DNA of 64,000 nt, taken from assembly GCF_025133575.1 (NCBI RefSeq), contig NZ_CP104011.1:3666965-3730964 (forward strand), given 5' to 3'. This document shows positions 30,405 to 40,128 of this stretch, piece by piece. A model generated the notes under the pieces. That model was not told the origin of the DNA. It was given only the letters and a program-made list of their open reading frames with translations, and searched no databases. How positions within the stretch are numbered: the stretch's first letter is position 1; every line of letters begins with the position of its first letter. This DNA is from Pseudomonas sp. GCEP-101 (GTDB lineage Bacteria; Pseudomonadota; Gammaproteobacteria; Pseudomonadales; Pseudomonadaceae). The translations under genes were made by a program, and so were the position numbers.

Positions 30405-31364
30405 ATGCACGTTTCATCCGGCCGCTGGCAGTTCGGCCTGTTCCTGGCACTGGTCACCGCCGTCCTCTGGGGCATCCTGCCGATCAAGCTCAAGGAGGTC
30501 CTGAAGGTCATGGACCCGATCACCGTCACCTGGTTTCGCCTGGTGGTGTCCGGTGGCCTGCTGCTGATCTACCTGGCCTTCACCCGCCAGCTGCCGCGCT
30601 TCGCGCCACTGGGCTCACGCGGCATGGGCCTGGTGCTGGCGGCCATCCTCGGCCTGACCGGCAACTATGTGTGCTACCTGATCGGCCTGCGCATGCTCAC
30701 GCCGGGCACCACGCAGCTGGTCATCCAGATCGCGCCGATCCTCCTGCTGCTGGGCAGCCTGTTCGTCTTCAAGGAGAGCTTCAGCGTCGGCCAGGCCCTT
30801 GGGCTCGCGGTGCTGATCGCCGGCTTCGGGCTGTTCTTCAACCAGCGCCTGGCCGAGCTGTTCGGCTCCCTCGGCGAATACACCACCGGCGTGCTGATCG
30901 TGGTCTTCGCCGCCTTCATCTGGACCTTCTACGGCCTGGCGCAGAAGCAATTGCTGACGCAGTGGACGTCCGGGCAGGTGATGATGGTGATCTACCTGGG
31001 CTGCGGCGCGCTGCTCACGCCCTGGGCGCATCCGCTGGAGGCGCTGGACCTGTCGCCGTTGCAAGGCTGGCTGTTGCTGGCCTGCTGCCTGAACACCCTG
31101 GTGGCCTATGGCGCCTTCGCCGAGGCGCTGGCGCACTGGGAAGCCTCGCGGGTCAGCGCGACCCTGGCGATCACGCCGCTGGTGACCTTCGCCTCGGTGG
31201 CGCTGGCCGCCTCGCTGTGGCCCGACTTCGTGCGCCCGGAAGACCTCAACGGCCTGGCCTATGTCGGCGCGCTGCTGGTGGTCGTCGGCTCGGCGCTCAC
31301 CGCCCTGGCGCCATCGCTGCTGCGCAGCTACCGGGCGCGCCGGGCACGCATCGCCAACGTCTGA
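30405..31364 (+). CDS. EamA/DMT-family metabolite exporter
   Basis: The 319-residue protein has ten predicted helices in two EamA repeats: the first contains WGILPIKLKEVLKVMDPITV and the second AAFIWTFYGLAQKQLLTQW. It resembles RarD/YdcZ-type drug/metabolite transporters and should export a small amphipathic metabolite across the inner membrane. The ATG at 30405 follows GAGG at 7 bp; the in-frame ATG at 30375 lies inside the inverted repeat and has no RBS. The substrate is unknown. Confidence 0.85.
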   Translation: MHVSSGRWQFGLFLALVTAVLWGILPIKLKEVLKVMDPITVTWFRLVVSGGLLLIYLAFTRQLPRFAPLGSRGMGLVLAAILGLTGNYVCYLIGLRMLTPGTTQLVIQIAPILLLLGSLFVFKESFSVGQALGLAVLIAGFGLFFNQRLAELFGSLGEYTTGVLIVVFAAFIWTFYGLAQKQLLTQWTSGQVMMVIYLGCGALLTPWAHPLEALDLSPLQGWLLLACCLNTLVAYGAFAEALAHWEASRVSATLAITPLVTFASVALAASLWPDFVRPEDLNGLAYVGALLVVVGSALTALAPSLLRSYRARRARIANV

Positions 31365-31395
31365 ATCCCCTGCCAGGGGAAGCAGGTCATTGGCC

Positions 31396-31474
31396 GTAGG
31401 AGCGAGCTTGCTCGCGAACCCGCGCGGCAGCGGTGCCGGCCGGAAAACCTGTTCGCGAGCAAGCTCGCTCCTAC
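31396..31474. repeat. Inverted REP pair
   Basis: Facing REP cores lie between the convergent EamA and aquaporin genes. Confidence 0.88.
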
Positions 31475-31504
31475 AGGCTGCCCTGGCAGGCTCACCACCC
31501 ACGA

Positions 31505-31531
31505 AAACGGGCGCCCGAAGGCGCCCGTTTC
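31505..31531. terminator. Bidirectional terminator between the EamA gene and aqpZ
   Basis: AAACGGGCGCC pairs with GGCGCCCGTTT around CGAA (TTCG on the minus strand), with A/T flanks on both sides. It serves convergent genes. Confidence 0.9.
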
Positions 31532-31553
31532 AGCTGGCAAAGCGAGCCGTGGA

Positions 31554-32237
31554 TCAGGCCTGGGCCGGACGCACCGCGCGGTAGGCCAGCGCGCCGATCA
31601 CGCCGCCCAGCAGCGGGCCGACCCAGAACAGCCAGACCTGCTTCATGAACAGCGGGTCGGCGAAGATCGCCACGCCCAGGCTGCGCGCCGGGTTCACCGA
31701 GGTGTTGTCGATCGGGATGCTGATCAGGTGGATCAGCGTCAGGGCCAGGCCGATGGCGATCGGCGCGAAACCGGCCGGGGCCAGCTTGCTGTCGGTGGCG
31801 CCCATGATCACGAACAGGAAGAACGCGGTCAGCAGCATTTCGGTGGCCAGTGCGGCCTGCATCGAATAGCCGCCCGGCGAGCCTTCGCCGAAGCCGTTGG
31901 CGGCAAAGCCGGCGAGGGCGTCGAAGCCCGGCTTGCCGCTGGCGATGCAGAACAGGGCTGCGCCGGCGAGGATGCCGCCGATCACCTGGGCGAGGATGTA
32001 GGGGAGCAGGTCACGACCGTTGAAGCGGCCACCGGCCCACAGGCCGAGGCTGACGGCGGGGTTGAGGTGGCAACCGGAGATCGGGCCGATGGCGTAGGCC
32101 ATGGTCACGACGGTCAGGCCGAACGCCAGGGACACACCCAGCGTACCGATTCCCTGGGCCGCGAAGATGGCGCTGCCGCAACCACCGAACACCAGCCAGA
32201 ACGTGCCGATCATTTCGGCGGAAAGTTTGCGAAGCAT
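31554..32237 (-). CDS. aqpZ: Aquaporin Z
   Basis: The 227-residue membrane protein has six helices and both NPA boxes (HLNPAVSLG and SVNPARSLG). Selectivity residues typical of water channels appear: a His in LIHLIS and an Arg directly after the second NPA. It allows rapid osmotic water flow across the inner membrane. The N-terminus [19 protein letters not shown] is characteristic of AqpZ. A short RBS (GGAGGCAGC) precedes the start. The 171-bp upstream gap holds no gene. Confidence 0.95.
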   Translation of the reverse strand: MLRKLSAEMIGTFWLVFGGCGSAIFAAQGIGTLGVSLAFGLTVVTMAYAIGPISGCHLNPAVSLGLWAGGRFNGRDLLPYILAQVIGGILAGAALFCIASGKPGFDALAGFAANGFGEGSPGGYSMQAALATEMLLTAFFLFVIMGATDSKLAPAGFAPIAIGLALTLIHLISIPIDNTSVNPARSLGVAIFADPLFMKQVWLFWVGPLLGGVIGALAYRAVRPAQA

Positions 32238-32408
32238 GCTGCCTCCAAGGCAAGACGAACCCCGGATTGGGGCGAGGGCATGCTAGGGAAGTCGCATTGG
32301 GGCCGGTTGTAGGTGTTTTCCCAAGGTGCCGGGAAACCCTTCTGAAGGCGCAGGCCATGGCTATGAAAAGCTCGGCGGACAAGGCCTTGGGCATCGTCCG
32401 CCGTCCGC

Positions 32409-33032
32409 TCAGACCTGCGTGCCCAGCTGCTCCGCCCGCCGCAGCCAGGTCTGCCGCTGTTCCTCGCCGGAACCGCGCACCGGGCTGAACTCCTCCAGAT
32501 GGCGCAGGGCGATGCCGCAGGCCGCGAGGATGCAACGGGTCATCTGCCGGTGCGCCGGGGCGCCCTGGCGCAGGCGATAGTGCCAGTGGGTCTGGTCGTG
32601 GCTGACCAGCAGGTCGGCGCTGCGCCCGCCCAGCAGGGGTTCGAACTCGCGGGACTCGGCCGAGCGATAGCGGAAGGCGAAGCCCGGTTGCAGCACGCGG
32701 TCGAAGAAGCCCTGCAGCAGCGCCGGCAGCCCGCCCCACCAGACCGGGTAGACGAAGGCGATGTGCTGCGCCCAGTGGATCTGCCGCTGAGCTTCGAGCA
32801 CGTCCGGCTCCAGGGTCTGGCTCTGTTCGTAGCCGCCGCGCAATACCGGGTCGAAGTTCAGTTCGCCGAGCTTGAGCAGGTGCACCACGTGGCCCTTGGC
32901 GCGAGCGCCGTGGGCGTAGGCGTCGGCCAGCGCGTGGCAGAAGCCGCCGGGCTTGGGCGAGCCCAGCACCAGCAGCACGCGCTTGCCGTCGCCCTCCAGC
33001 GGGGTGGCGCCGGTGCGGGTCGGTTCAACCAT
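32409..33032 (-). CDS. NAD(P)H oxidoreductase, flavodoxin-2 family
   Basis: The 207-residue protein starts with an FMN-binding strand-loop ([21 protein letters not shown]) and contains the family motif [20 protein letters not shown]. It matches KefF/MdaB/NQO1-like quinone or electrophile reductases of the cytoplasm. Its start overlaps the fumC stop by 8 bp, so it is probably translated from the fumC transcript. The substrate is not defined; oxidative-stress quinone reduction is the usual family role. Confidence 0.87.
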   Translation of the reverse strand: MVEPTRTGATPLEGDGKRVLLVLGSPKPGGFCHALADAYAHGARAKGHVVHLLKLGELNFDPVLRGGYEQSQTLEPDVLEAQRQIHWAQHIAFVYPVWWGGLPALLQGFFDRVLQPGFAFRYRSAESREFEPLLGGRSADLLVSHDQTHWHYRLRQGAPAHRQMTRCILAACGIALRHLEEFSPVRGSGEEQRQTWLRRAEQLGTQV

Positions 33033-34419
33033 TCTGCCCGGCCTCCAGCATGGTTTCCGGGCGCACCCACTGGTCGAATTCGGCGTCGCTCAGGTAGCCC
33101 AGCTCCAGGGCGGCTTCGCGCAGAGTCTTGCCCTCGGCGTAGGCCTTCTTGGCGATCTCGGCGGCCTTGTCGTAGCCGATGTGCGGGTTCAGCGCGGTCA
33201 CCAGCATCAGGCCGCGGTCCAGGTGCTCGCGCATCTTCGCCGCGTCGGGCTCCATGCCGGCGACGCAATGCGTGTTGAAGTTGCGGCAGCCGTCGGCCAG
33301 CAGGCGCGCGGACTCCAGCAGGTTGTGGATGATCACCGGCTTGTACACGTTGAGCTGCAGGTGGCCCTGGCTGGCGGCGAAGGTGATCGCCGCGTCGTTG
33401 CCGAAGACCTGGCAGGCGAGCATCGACAGCGCTTCGCACTGGGTCGGATTGACCTTGCCGGGCATGATCGAGGAGCCCGGCTCGTTGGCCGGCAGCTTCA
33501 CCTCGGCAAAGCCCGCGCGCGGGCCGGAGCCGAGCAGGCGCAGGTCGTTGGCGATCTTCATCAGCGCCACGGCGAGGGTCTTCATGGCCCCGGCCAAGGT
33601 CACCAGCGGTTCGTGGCCGGCGAGGGCGGCGAACTTGTTCGGCGCGGAGACGAAAGGCAACCCGGACAGATCGGCCAGCTCGGCGGCGATGGCCTCGGCG
33701 AATTCCTTCGGCGCGTTCAGCCCGGTGCCCACGGCGGTGCCGCCCTGGGCCAGTTCATAGACCGCCGGCAGCGCCGCGCGGATGGCGCGCTCGGCGTAGT
33801 CCAGCTGGGCGACGAAGGCGGACAGCTCCTGGCCGAAGGTGACGGGGGTGGCGTCCATCAGGTGGGTACGCCCGGTCTTCACCAGGTGGGCGTGGCGCGC
33901 GGCCTGCTGCGCAAGGCCACCGCTGAGCTCGGCGATGGCCGGCAGCAGGTCGTGGTGCACCGCCTGGGCGGCGGCGATGTGCATGGCGGTGGGGAAGCTG
34001 TCGTTGGAGCTCTGGGCGCGGTTCACGTGGTCGTTGGGGTGCACCGGTTTCTTGCCGCCGCGGCCGTTGCCGGCGATCTCGTTGGCGCGCCCGGCGATGA
34101 CCTCGTTGACGTTCATGTTGCTCTGCGTGCCGCTGCCGGTCTGCCAGACGACGAGGGGGAACTGGTCGTCATGTTCGCCCGCCAGCACTTCGTCGGCGGC
34201 TTCCTCGATGAGGCTGGTGATGTTCTCCGGCAGTTCGCCCAGTTGCGCGTTGACCCGCGCGGCGGCCTTCTTGATCAGCGCCAGGGCATGCACGACGGCC
34301 AGTGGCATGCGCTGGCCGCCGATGGCGAAGTTCTCCAGCGAGCGCTGGGTCTGGGCGCCCCAGTAGGCGTCGTCGGGGACTTCGATGGGGCCGAGGCTGT
34401 CGGTTTCGGTGCGGCTCAT
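33025..34419 (-). CDS. fumC: Class II fumarate hydratase FumC
   Basis: The 464-residue enzyme has the superfamily signature [13 protein letters not shown], the substrate-binding [14 protein letters not shown] segment and the catalytic-loop [12 protein letters not shown]. It interconverts fumarate and malate without an iron-sulfur cluster, so it works under iron limitation or oxidative stress. The start [14 protein letters not shown] is the family N-terminus, preceded by GGAGATGCACC. The pairing with a quinone reductase downstream fits a stress-response unit. Confidence 0.95.
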   Translation of the reverse strand: MSRTETDSLGPIEVPDDAYWGAQTQRSLENFAIGGQRMPLAVVHALALIKKAAARVNAQLGELPENITSLIEEAADEVLAGEHDDQFPLVVWQTGSGTQSNMNVNEVIAGRANEIAGNGRGGKKPVHPNDHVNRAQSSNDSFPTAMHIAAAQAVHHDLLPAIAELSGGLAQQAARHAHLVKTGRTHLMDATPVTFGQELSAFVAQLDYAERAIRAALPAVYELAQGGTAVGTGLNAPKEFAEAIAAELADLSGLPFVSAPNKFAALAGHEPLVTLAGAMKTLAVALMKIANDLRLLGSGPRAGFAEVKLPANEPGSSIMPGKVNPTQCEALSMLACQVFGNDAAITFAASQGHLQLNVYKPVIIHNLLESARLLADGCRNFNTHCVAGMEPDAAKMREHLDRGLMLVTALNPHIGYDKAAEIAKKAYAEGKTLREAALELGYLSDAEFDQWVRPETMLEAGQNG

Positions 34420-34536
34420 GGTGCATCTCCGGAAATGGGGTCTCGGCCAGTTTAGGCCGCTATGGCGCTGGCGGGTTCCACAATGCCTCAATGGCCGTGA
34501 TAGAGCGCTTTCCGGCGTCCGGCCAGCGGTGGCCGA

Positions 34537-35550
34537 TCACCAGCGCGCGTGCGTGGCGCCGACCCAGCCGAGGGCGCCGTTCACCGGCACCTGTTCGCCG
34601 TCGGCGCTGCGCAGGGCGCCGTCGAAGCGGCCGAACCACTGGCTGGTCTCGGCGAACAGTGGGCCCAGGCGCGGGCAGGCGCGGTGCAGCTTGCGCGGGG
34701 TGAAGGTGAGCTCGACGCGCTCGTCGGCGTCGCGCAATTGCCAGGGGGAGAGCGGGTCGTGCGGCGCCTGGCGGATATCCACGGGGCCATCCAGCGCTTG
34801 CAGTTCGCCGCCGAACCACAGGGCGTTCTCGCTCAGGTGGCTGCGTTCCGTCCAGCCGCTGCCGAAGTTGCCGGCGATGCCGCCGGGCGCGGCGAACGCG
34901 GCGCGCGTCCAGTGTGTGTGGAGGGGCCAGACGCCGCGACCGAAATCCAGCGCGGCGAAGCTCTGGCCCTCGCTGCAGCGATAGGTCTTGTGGCCGAGGG
35001 TGAGGCTGCCGCGGATCGGCAGGCCCATCTGCCGGCTGCAGGCGTGGAAGCAGTTGCCGGTCATCGGCACCACCAGGTTGACCGATTCCAGGTGCGCCGG
35101 GCGCTGCACTTCCAACGCGAGGTTGAGCGGCTGTCCGCCCAGGTTCGGCGCGCAGGCGGTGATGCGCAGCTGGCCGGGCTGCTCGTCGAAACCCAGGCTG
35201 AGCTGGCCGTGCTCGAAGCGATGGCTCTGGTTCGGCATGTCCGGCAGGTGGCAGCCCAGGCCGAACGGGCTGAACTGGGTGCGGTGCACCGAGCGCCCGG
35301 TCTCCAGGTCGAGGAAGTACACGGCGCCGTAGCCCAGGTAGTCGAGGTCGGCGATGGTGATCGAGAGCATCCAGCCCGGCGCGTTGATGCACCAGTGGTT
35401 CCAGCGTTTGCGCCGGCCGAGGTTGCCGGTCAGCCGGCAGAGCGTCTGCGGCCGCGACGACCAGCCCACGGCCGCGCCGTTCAGGCGGCCGCGCGCATCG
35501 CACAGGGGCGGCGCGGCAGGCGGCGTCGGTGGGTGGGTGAAGGTGTTCAT
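34537..35550 (-). CDS. DUF2804 domain protein
   Basis: The 337-residue soluble protein fits the DUF2804 family: DARGRLNGAAVGWSSRP near the N-terminus, NRRKRWNHW-like KRWNHWCI, then AGNFGSGWTERS and a C-terminal GALGWVGATHARW. The fold is a probable two-domain beta structure like carotenoid/hydroxyneurosporene synthase-type lipocalins. No signal peptide or membrane helix is seen. The function is unknown; some relatives are discussed in lipid metabolism. It is divergent from the DUF2059 gene. Confidence 0.8.
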   Translation of the reverse strand: MNTFTHPPTPPAAPPLCDARGRLNGAAVGWSSRPQTLCRLTGNLGRRKRWNHWCINAPGWMLSITIADLDYLGYGAVYFLDLETGRSVHRTQFSPFGLGCHLPDMPNQSHRFEHGQLSLGFDEQPGQLRITACAPNLGGQPLNLALEVQRPAHLESVNLVVPMTGNCFHACSRQMGLPIRGSLTLGHKTYRCSEGQSFAALDFGRGVWPLHTHWTRAAFAAPGGIAGNFGSGWTERSHLSENALWFGGELQALDGPVDIRQAPHDPLSPWQLRDADERVELTFTPRKLHRACPRLGPLFAETSQWFGRFDGALRSADGEQVPVNGALGWVGATHARW

Positions 35551-35717
35551 CGGTCACATCCCTGTGGCAACGCGCCGCAGCATGCCGTTTCATGAACTGT
35601 CCTACAAGAGAAGCCGGTCACTTCCAGGGGATTTCCCCGTCTCTTGAGCCGATTCCGAACTTAGGCGCAGAATGGCGGGTCCCACCCGGACACCCTTCAG
35701 ACTCACAGGACTGCCCC

Positions 35718-36230
35718 ATGACCGTTCTTCGTTCCCTCTGCACTGCCGCTCTTCTGGTCGGCTTCAGCTCCGTGGCTCTGGCCGACGCCAACGCCGAGGC
35801 GGAGAAATTCCTCAAGCAGGTGCATGCCGACAAGCTGACCGTGCCGGTCTACGCGCAAGTCCAGCAGATGCTCGCCCAGCGCTTCGCCCAGGCCAAGGCG
35901 CCGGACAGCAAGAAGGCCGTGCTCGACCGCTACCAGGCCAAGGCCAATGCCGAACTGGACCGCGCGGTGGGTTGGGACAAGCTCAAGCCTGAGCTGGTCA
36001 AGCTCTACACCAGCAACTTCAGCGAGTCCGAGCTCAAGCAGCTGAACGATTTCTACGCCTCGCCCCTGGGCCGCAAGGTGCTGGAGAAGATGCCGCGCCT
36101 GACCGCCGAATCCGCCCAGCTGACCCAGGCGAAACTGCAAACCGCGGTGGACCCGGTGAACAAGCTGATGGCCGACATGGACAAGGAGCTGGGCGTGAAA
36201 GCCCCGGCCGCTCCGGCCAAGAAGCCCTGA
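35718..36230 (+). CDS. Secreted DUF2059 domain protein
   Basis: The 170-residue protein has a signal peptide (LCTAALLVGFSSVALA-DA). The mature part is a helical DUF2059 domain with LVKLYTSNFSESELKQLNDF and YASPLGRKVLEKMP, followed by an Ala/Pro/Lys tail (APAAPAKKP). It is presumably periplasmic. The ATG at 35718 gives the signal peptide, and the upstream frame does not. Its position before bolA matches the P. aeruginosa PA0856-PA0857 arrangement recalled from memory. Function unknown. Confidence 0.85.
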   Translation: MTVLRSLCTAALLVGFSSVALADANAEAEKFLKQVHADKLTVPVYAQVQQMLAQRFAQAKAPDSKKAVLDRYQAKANAELDRAVGWDKLKPELVKLYTSNFSESELKQLNDFYASPLGRKVLEKMPRLTAESAQLTQAKLQTAVDPVNKLMADMDKELGVKAPAAPAKKP

Positions 36231-36278
36231 TCTTCGTTTTGCACCGACCTGACTGCCTGATTGCCAGCGAGACCCGAC

Positions 36279-36587
36279 ATGAGCATGCGTGACCGCCTCC
36301 ACACCGCCCTGGGCGCCCTCGAACCGCAACACCTCGAGGTGCTCGACGAGAGCCATATGCACAGCCGCGGGCAGGAAACGCACTACAAGGCAGTGATCGT
36401 CAGCCCGGTCTTTGCCGGGCTGAACGCGGTGAAGCGCCACCAGAAGGTCTACGCCACGCTCGGCGAGCTGATGGGCCAGATCCACGCCCTGGCCCTGCAT
36501 ACCTACACCCCCGAGGAGTGGGCGCAGCAGGGCGCGGCACCGGAGTCGCCGACCTGCCGCGGCGGCAGCAAGCACGACCTGCATTGA
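36279..36587 (+). CDS. bolA: BolA family protein
   Basis: The 102-residue protein has the BolA fold signature: HYKAVIVSPVFAGLNAVKRHQKVYATLGELM, described here by its RHQ motif and conserved preceding His (SHMHS). BolA proteins pair with monothiol glutaredoxins and affect iron-sulfur homeostasis, morphology and biofilm formation. Start MSMRDRL lies 48 bp after the DUF2059 stop, so it may be co-transcribed. A Cys in the tail (PTCRGGSKH) is in a non-conserved extension. Confidence 0.9.
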   Translation: MSMRDRLHTALGALEPQHLEVLDESHMHSRGQETHYKAVIVSPVFAGLNAVKRHQKVYATLGELMGQIHALALHTYTPEEWAQQGAAPESPTCRGGSKHDLH

Positions 36588-36767
36588 CCGCATGCCGCAC
36601 TGATCGGCGGCAGGGTGCGGGCTTTGTCCCGCTCCGGTAGAATGCGACACCCAGCGCCGGCTTCTGCCGGCGCTGTCATTTTCAGATTCCGATCAGCTGT
36701 CGTTTTCGAACTTTCTTCTCCCAAGAAGCCGGTCCGCCCTTTACGCGGGCGACCACTGGAGTGATGC

Positions 36768-37703
36768 ATGACCACCGAAAGAATCGTCGTCGCGGCGTTG
36801 TACAAGTTCGTCTCCCTGCCCGACTACGTCGCCCTGCGCGAACCCCTGCTGCAAACCCTGCTGGACAACGGCGTGAAGGGCACCCTGCTGCTTGCCGAGG
36901 AAGGCATCAACGGCACCGTCTCCGGCACCCGCGCCGGCATCGACGGTCTGCTGGCCTGGCTGCGCAACGACCCGCGCCTGGCCGATGTGGACCACAAGGA
37001 GTCGTACTGCGACGAACAGCCCTTCTACCGCACCAAGGTCAAGCTGAAGAAGGAAATCGTCACCCTCGGCGTGCCGGGGGTGGACCCGAACGCGCAGGTG
37101 GGCACCTATGTCGAGCCCAAGGACTGGAACGCGCTGATTTCGGACCCTGAAGTCCTGCTGATCGACACCCGCAACGACTACGAAGTGGCCATCGGCACCT
37201 TCGAGGGCGCCATCGACCCGAAGACCAAGTCGTTCCGCGAGTTCCCCGAGTACATCCGCCAGCACTACGACCCGGCGAAGCACAAGAAGGTCGCCATGTT
37301 CTGCACCGGCGGCATCCGCTGCGAGAAGGCGTCGAGCTACATGCTCAGCGAAGGCTTCGAGGAGGTCTTCCACCTCAAGGGCGGCATCCTCAAGTACCTG
37401 GAGGAAGTGCCCGAGGCCGAGACGCTCTGGCGCGGCGACTGCTTCGTGTTCGACAACCGCGTGACCGTGCGCCATGACCTGTCCGAAGGCGACTACGATC
37501 AGTGCCATGCCTGCCGCAACCCGATCTCGGCCTTCGACCGCGCCTCGGCGCACTACGCGCCGGGCATCAGTTGCCCGCACTGCTGGGACACGCTGTCGGA
37601 GAAGACCCGCGCCAGTGCCCGCGAGCGACAGAAGCAGATCGAACTGGCGCGCCAGCGCAACCAGCCGCATCCCATTGGCCGTGATCCCCGCGCGGAGAAC
37701 TGA
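36768..37703 (+). CDS. trhO: tRNA uridine(34) hydroxylase TrhO (rhodanese-like)
   Basis: The 311-residue protein has an N-terminal acylphosphatase-like domain (residues 1-100), a rhodanese domain (about 125-220) with the active-site loop [12 protein letters not shown], and a zinc-ribbon-like C-terminal region with CHACRNPI and CPHCWDTL. It performs O2-dependent hydroxylation of wobble U34 to 5-hydroxyuridine in several tRNAs. RBS CTGGAG precedes the ATG. It begins a tight three-gene unit with the DsbA-like gene and the ABC exporter. Confidence 0.94.
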   Translation: MTTERIVVAALYKFVSLPDYVALREPLLQTLLDNGVKGTLLLAEEGINGTVSGTRAGIDGLLAWLRNDPRLADVDHKESYCDEQPFYRTKVKLKKEIVTLGVPGVDPNAQVGTYVEPKDWNALISDPEVLLIDTRNDYEVAIGTFEGAIDPKTKSFREFPEYIRQHYDPAKHKKVAMFCTGGIRCEKASSYMLSEGFEEVFHLKGGILKYLEEVPEAETLWRGDCFVFDNRVTVRHDLSEGDYDQCHACRNPISAFDRASAHYAPGISCPHCWDTLSEKTRASARERQKQIELARQRNQPHPIGRDPRAEN

Positions 37704-37706
37704 TCC

Positions 37707-38342
37707 ATGACCAGCCGCCTGCTCTACGTAATGGACCCGATGTGCTCCTGGTGCTGGGGTTTCGCCCCGGTGGCCGGGAAGCTGGTGGAGCAGGCGCGCG
37801 CCGCGGGTGTGCCGCTGGCGCTGGTGATGGGCGGCCTGCGCACGGGGCAGGGCGCCGCGCTGGAGCCGACCACCAAGCGCTACATCCTCGAACACTGGCA
37901 CGCGGTGCATGACGCCACCGGCCAGCCGTTCCGCTTCGACGGCGCCTTGCCCGACGGCTTCGTCTACGACACCGAGCCGGCCTGCCGCGCGGTAGTCACG
38001 GCGCGCCGCCTCGACGAGGACTGCGCCTGGGCGCTGGTGGGGGAGATCCAGCGGGCCTTCTACGTGGAGGGTCGCGACGTGACCCAGGCCAGCGTGCTCG
38101 CCGAACTGGCCGACAGCGTCGGCCTGCCGCGCATCGAGTTCGCCGAAGCCTTCGACAGCCAGGACAACCACCTGGCGACCCTGGCCGATTTCTCCTGGGC
38201 CCGCGATCTGGGCATCGCCGGCTTCCCCACGCTGCTGGCCGAGCGCGACGGCCAACTGGCGCTGCTGACCAATGGCTACCAGCCGTTGAGCGAGCTTGCG
38301 CCCTTGCTGGATCGCTGGCTGGAGCGCGGGCGGCATGCCTGA
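37707..38342 (+). CDS. DsbA-family (FrnE-like) thioredoxin-fold protein
   Basis: The 211-residue protein has the active site CSWC in MDPMCSWCWGFAPVAGKL, a helical insertion and a cis-Pro loop (GIAGFPTLLAERDG). It has no signal peptide, so it is a cytoplasmic FrnE-type oxidoreductase and not a periplasmic DsbA. It starts 3 bp after trhO and overlaps the ABC gene start by 8 bp. The redox partner is unknown. Confidence 0.88.
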   Translation: MTSRLLYVMDPMCSWCWGFAPVAGKLVEQARAAGVPLALVMGGLRTGQGAALEPTTKRYILEHWHAVHDATGQPFRFDGALPDGFVYDTEPACRAVVTARRLDEDCAWALVGEIQRAFYVEGRDVTQASVLAELADSVGLPRIEFAEAFDSQDNHLATLADFSWARDLGIAGFPTLLAERDGQLALLTNGYQPLSELAPLLDRWLERGRHA

Positions 38343-40128
38343 GCTGTCGGCTGACCGCCTGAGCTGGGCGGAAATTCGCCGGCTCGCTTTCCGTCACCGC
38401 AAGGCCCTGCTGCTGGCCAACCTGGTTGCCGTGCTGGCCACCGCCTGCAGCGTGCCGATCCCGCTGCTGCTGCCGCTGCTGGTGGACGAAGTGCTGCTGG
38501 GCAAGGGCGACGCCGCCCTGCAGGTGATGAACCACTGGCTGCCCGATGGCTGGCACAAGCCCGCGGGGTACATCGGCCTGATGCTGCTGGTGACCCTGGC
38601 GCTGCGCAGCTGCGCGCTGGTGTTCAACGTGCTGCAGGCCAAGCTCTTCGCGCGGCTGTCCAAGGACGTGGTGTACCGCATCCGCCTGCGCCTGATCGAG
38701 CGCCTGAAACGCATCGCCCTGGGCGAGTACGAAACCCTCGGTGGCGGTTCCGTCAGCGCGCACCTGGTGACCGATCTCGACACCCTCGACAAGTTCGTCG
38801 GCGACACCCTGAGCCGCTTCCTGGTGGCGCTGCTGACGCTCTGCGGCACCGCCGGCATCCTGATCTGGATGCACTGGAAGCTGGCGCTGCTGATCCTGCT
38901 GTTCAACCCGCTGGTGATCTTCGCCACGGTGCAGCTGGGCAAGCGCGTGAAGCACCTGAAGAAGCTGGAGAACGACAGCACCTCGCGCTTCACCCAGGCG
39001 CTGACCGAAACCCTCGAAGCCATCCAGGAAGTGCGCGCCGGCAATCGCCAGGGGTTCTTCCTCGGCCGCCTCGGCGTGCGCGCCCGTGAAGTGCGCGACT
39101 ACGCCGTCGCCTCGCAGTGGAAGAGCGACGCCGCCGGTCGCGCCAGTGGGCTGCTGTTCTAGTTCGGCATCGACCTGTTCCGCGCCGCGGCCATGCTCAC
39201 CGTGCTGTTCTCCGACCTGTCCATCGGCCAGATGCTCGCGGTGTTCAGTTACCTCTGGTTCATGATCGGCCCGGTGGAGCAACTGCTCAGCCTGCAATAC
39301 GCCTTCTACGCCGCCGGCGGCGCGCTGGCCCGTATCAACGAGCTGCTGGCGCGCGCCGACGAGCCGCATTACGAGCACCGCCGCGACCCCTTCGCCGGGC
39401 ACACCAGCGTCGGCATCCAGGTGCGCGATCTGAGCTTCGCCTACCGCGACGAGCGGGTGCTCGATGGGCTGGACCTGGATATCGCTCCGGGCGAGAAGGT
39501 CGCCATCGTCGGCGCCAGCGGCGGCGGCAAGAGCACCCTGGTGCAGTTGCTGCTGGGCCTCTACCAGCCGCAATCGGGCAGCATCCGCTATGGTGGCGCG
39601 GCGCTGGAGGAGATCGGCCTGGACTGCGTGCGCGAGCATGTGGCGGTCGTGCTGCAGCATCCGGCGCTGTTCAACGACACGGTGCGCGCCAACCTGACCA
39701 TGGGCCGCGAGCGCGGCGACGACGCCTGCTGGCGCGCGCTGGAAGTGGCGCAACTGGCCGACACCATCCGCGCCCTGCCGCAAGGGCTGGACAGTGTGGT
39801 GGGGCGTTCCGGCGTGCGCCTGTCCGGCGGCCAGCGGCAGCGTCTGGCGATTGCTCGCATGGTGCTGGCCGAGCCGAAGGTGGTGATCCTCGACGAGGCC
39901 ACCTCCGCCCTCGACGCCGCCACCGAGTACGCCCTGCACCAGGCGCTGGAGCGCTTCCTCGAGGGCCGCACCACGCTGATCATCGCCCACCGCCTGTCTG
40001 CGGTGAAACAGGCCGACCGCGTGCTGGTGTTCGATGGCGGGCGCATCGCCGAAGACGGCGACCACCAGCAACTGATCGCCGAAGGCGGGCTCTATGCGCG
40101 CCTGTATGGCCATCTCCAGCAGGGCTGA
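38335..40128 (+). pseudogene. ABC exporter (fused permease-ATPase) interrupted by an in-frame amber codon
   Basis: One reading frame of 598 codons encodes an MsbA-like half-transporter: membrane domain to about codon 320, then ATPase with Walker A GASGGGKST, signature LSGGQRQR and Walker B VVILDEATSALD. Codon 276 (39160-39162) is TAG, in ASGLLF-stop-FGIDLF, near the fifth membrane helix. Both halves are otherwise intact and conserved, with no frame change, so a single C-to-T change of a CAG codon explains it. The downstream part could restart at ATG 39193 but has no RBS there. P. aeruginosa has an intact homologue next to rbdA (PA0860, from memory). It could be a fresh pseudogene, a readthrough gene or a base-call error. 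Confidence 0.85.

Noticed and set aside
38296..38334. Upstream in-frame start for the ABC exporter
   Set aside because: It lies inside the DsbA-like gene and adds residues with no family match; the start at 38335 gives the usual 8-bp overlap.
37996..40113. 705-codon minus-strand frame opposite the DsbA-like and ABC genes
   Set aside because: Antisense of two recognised genes with low-complexity translation. It does not explain the amber codon, because the plus-strand domains are plainly conserved on both sides.
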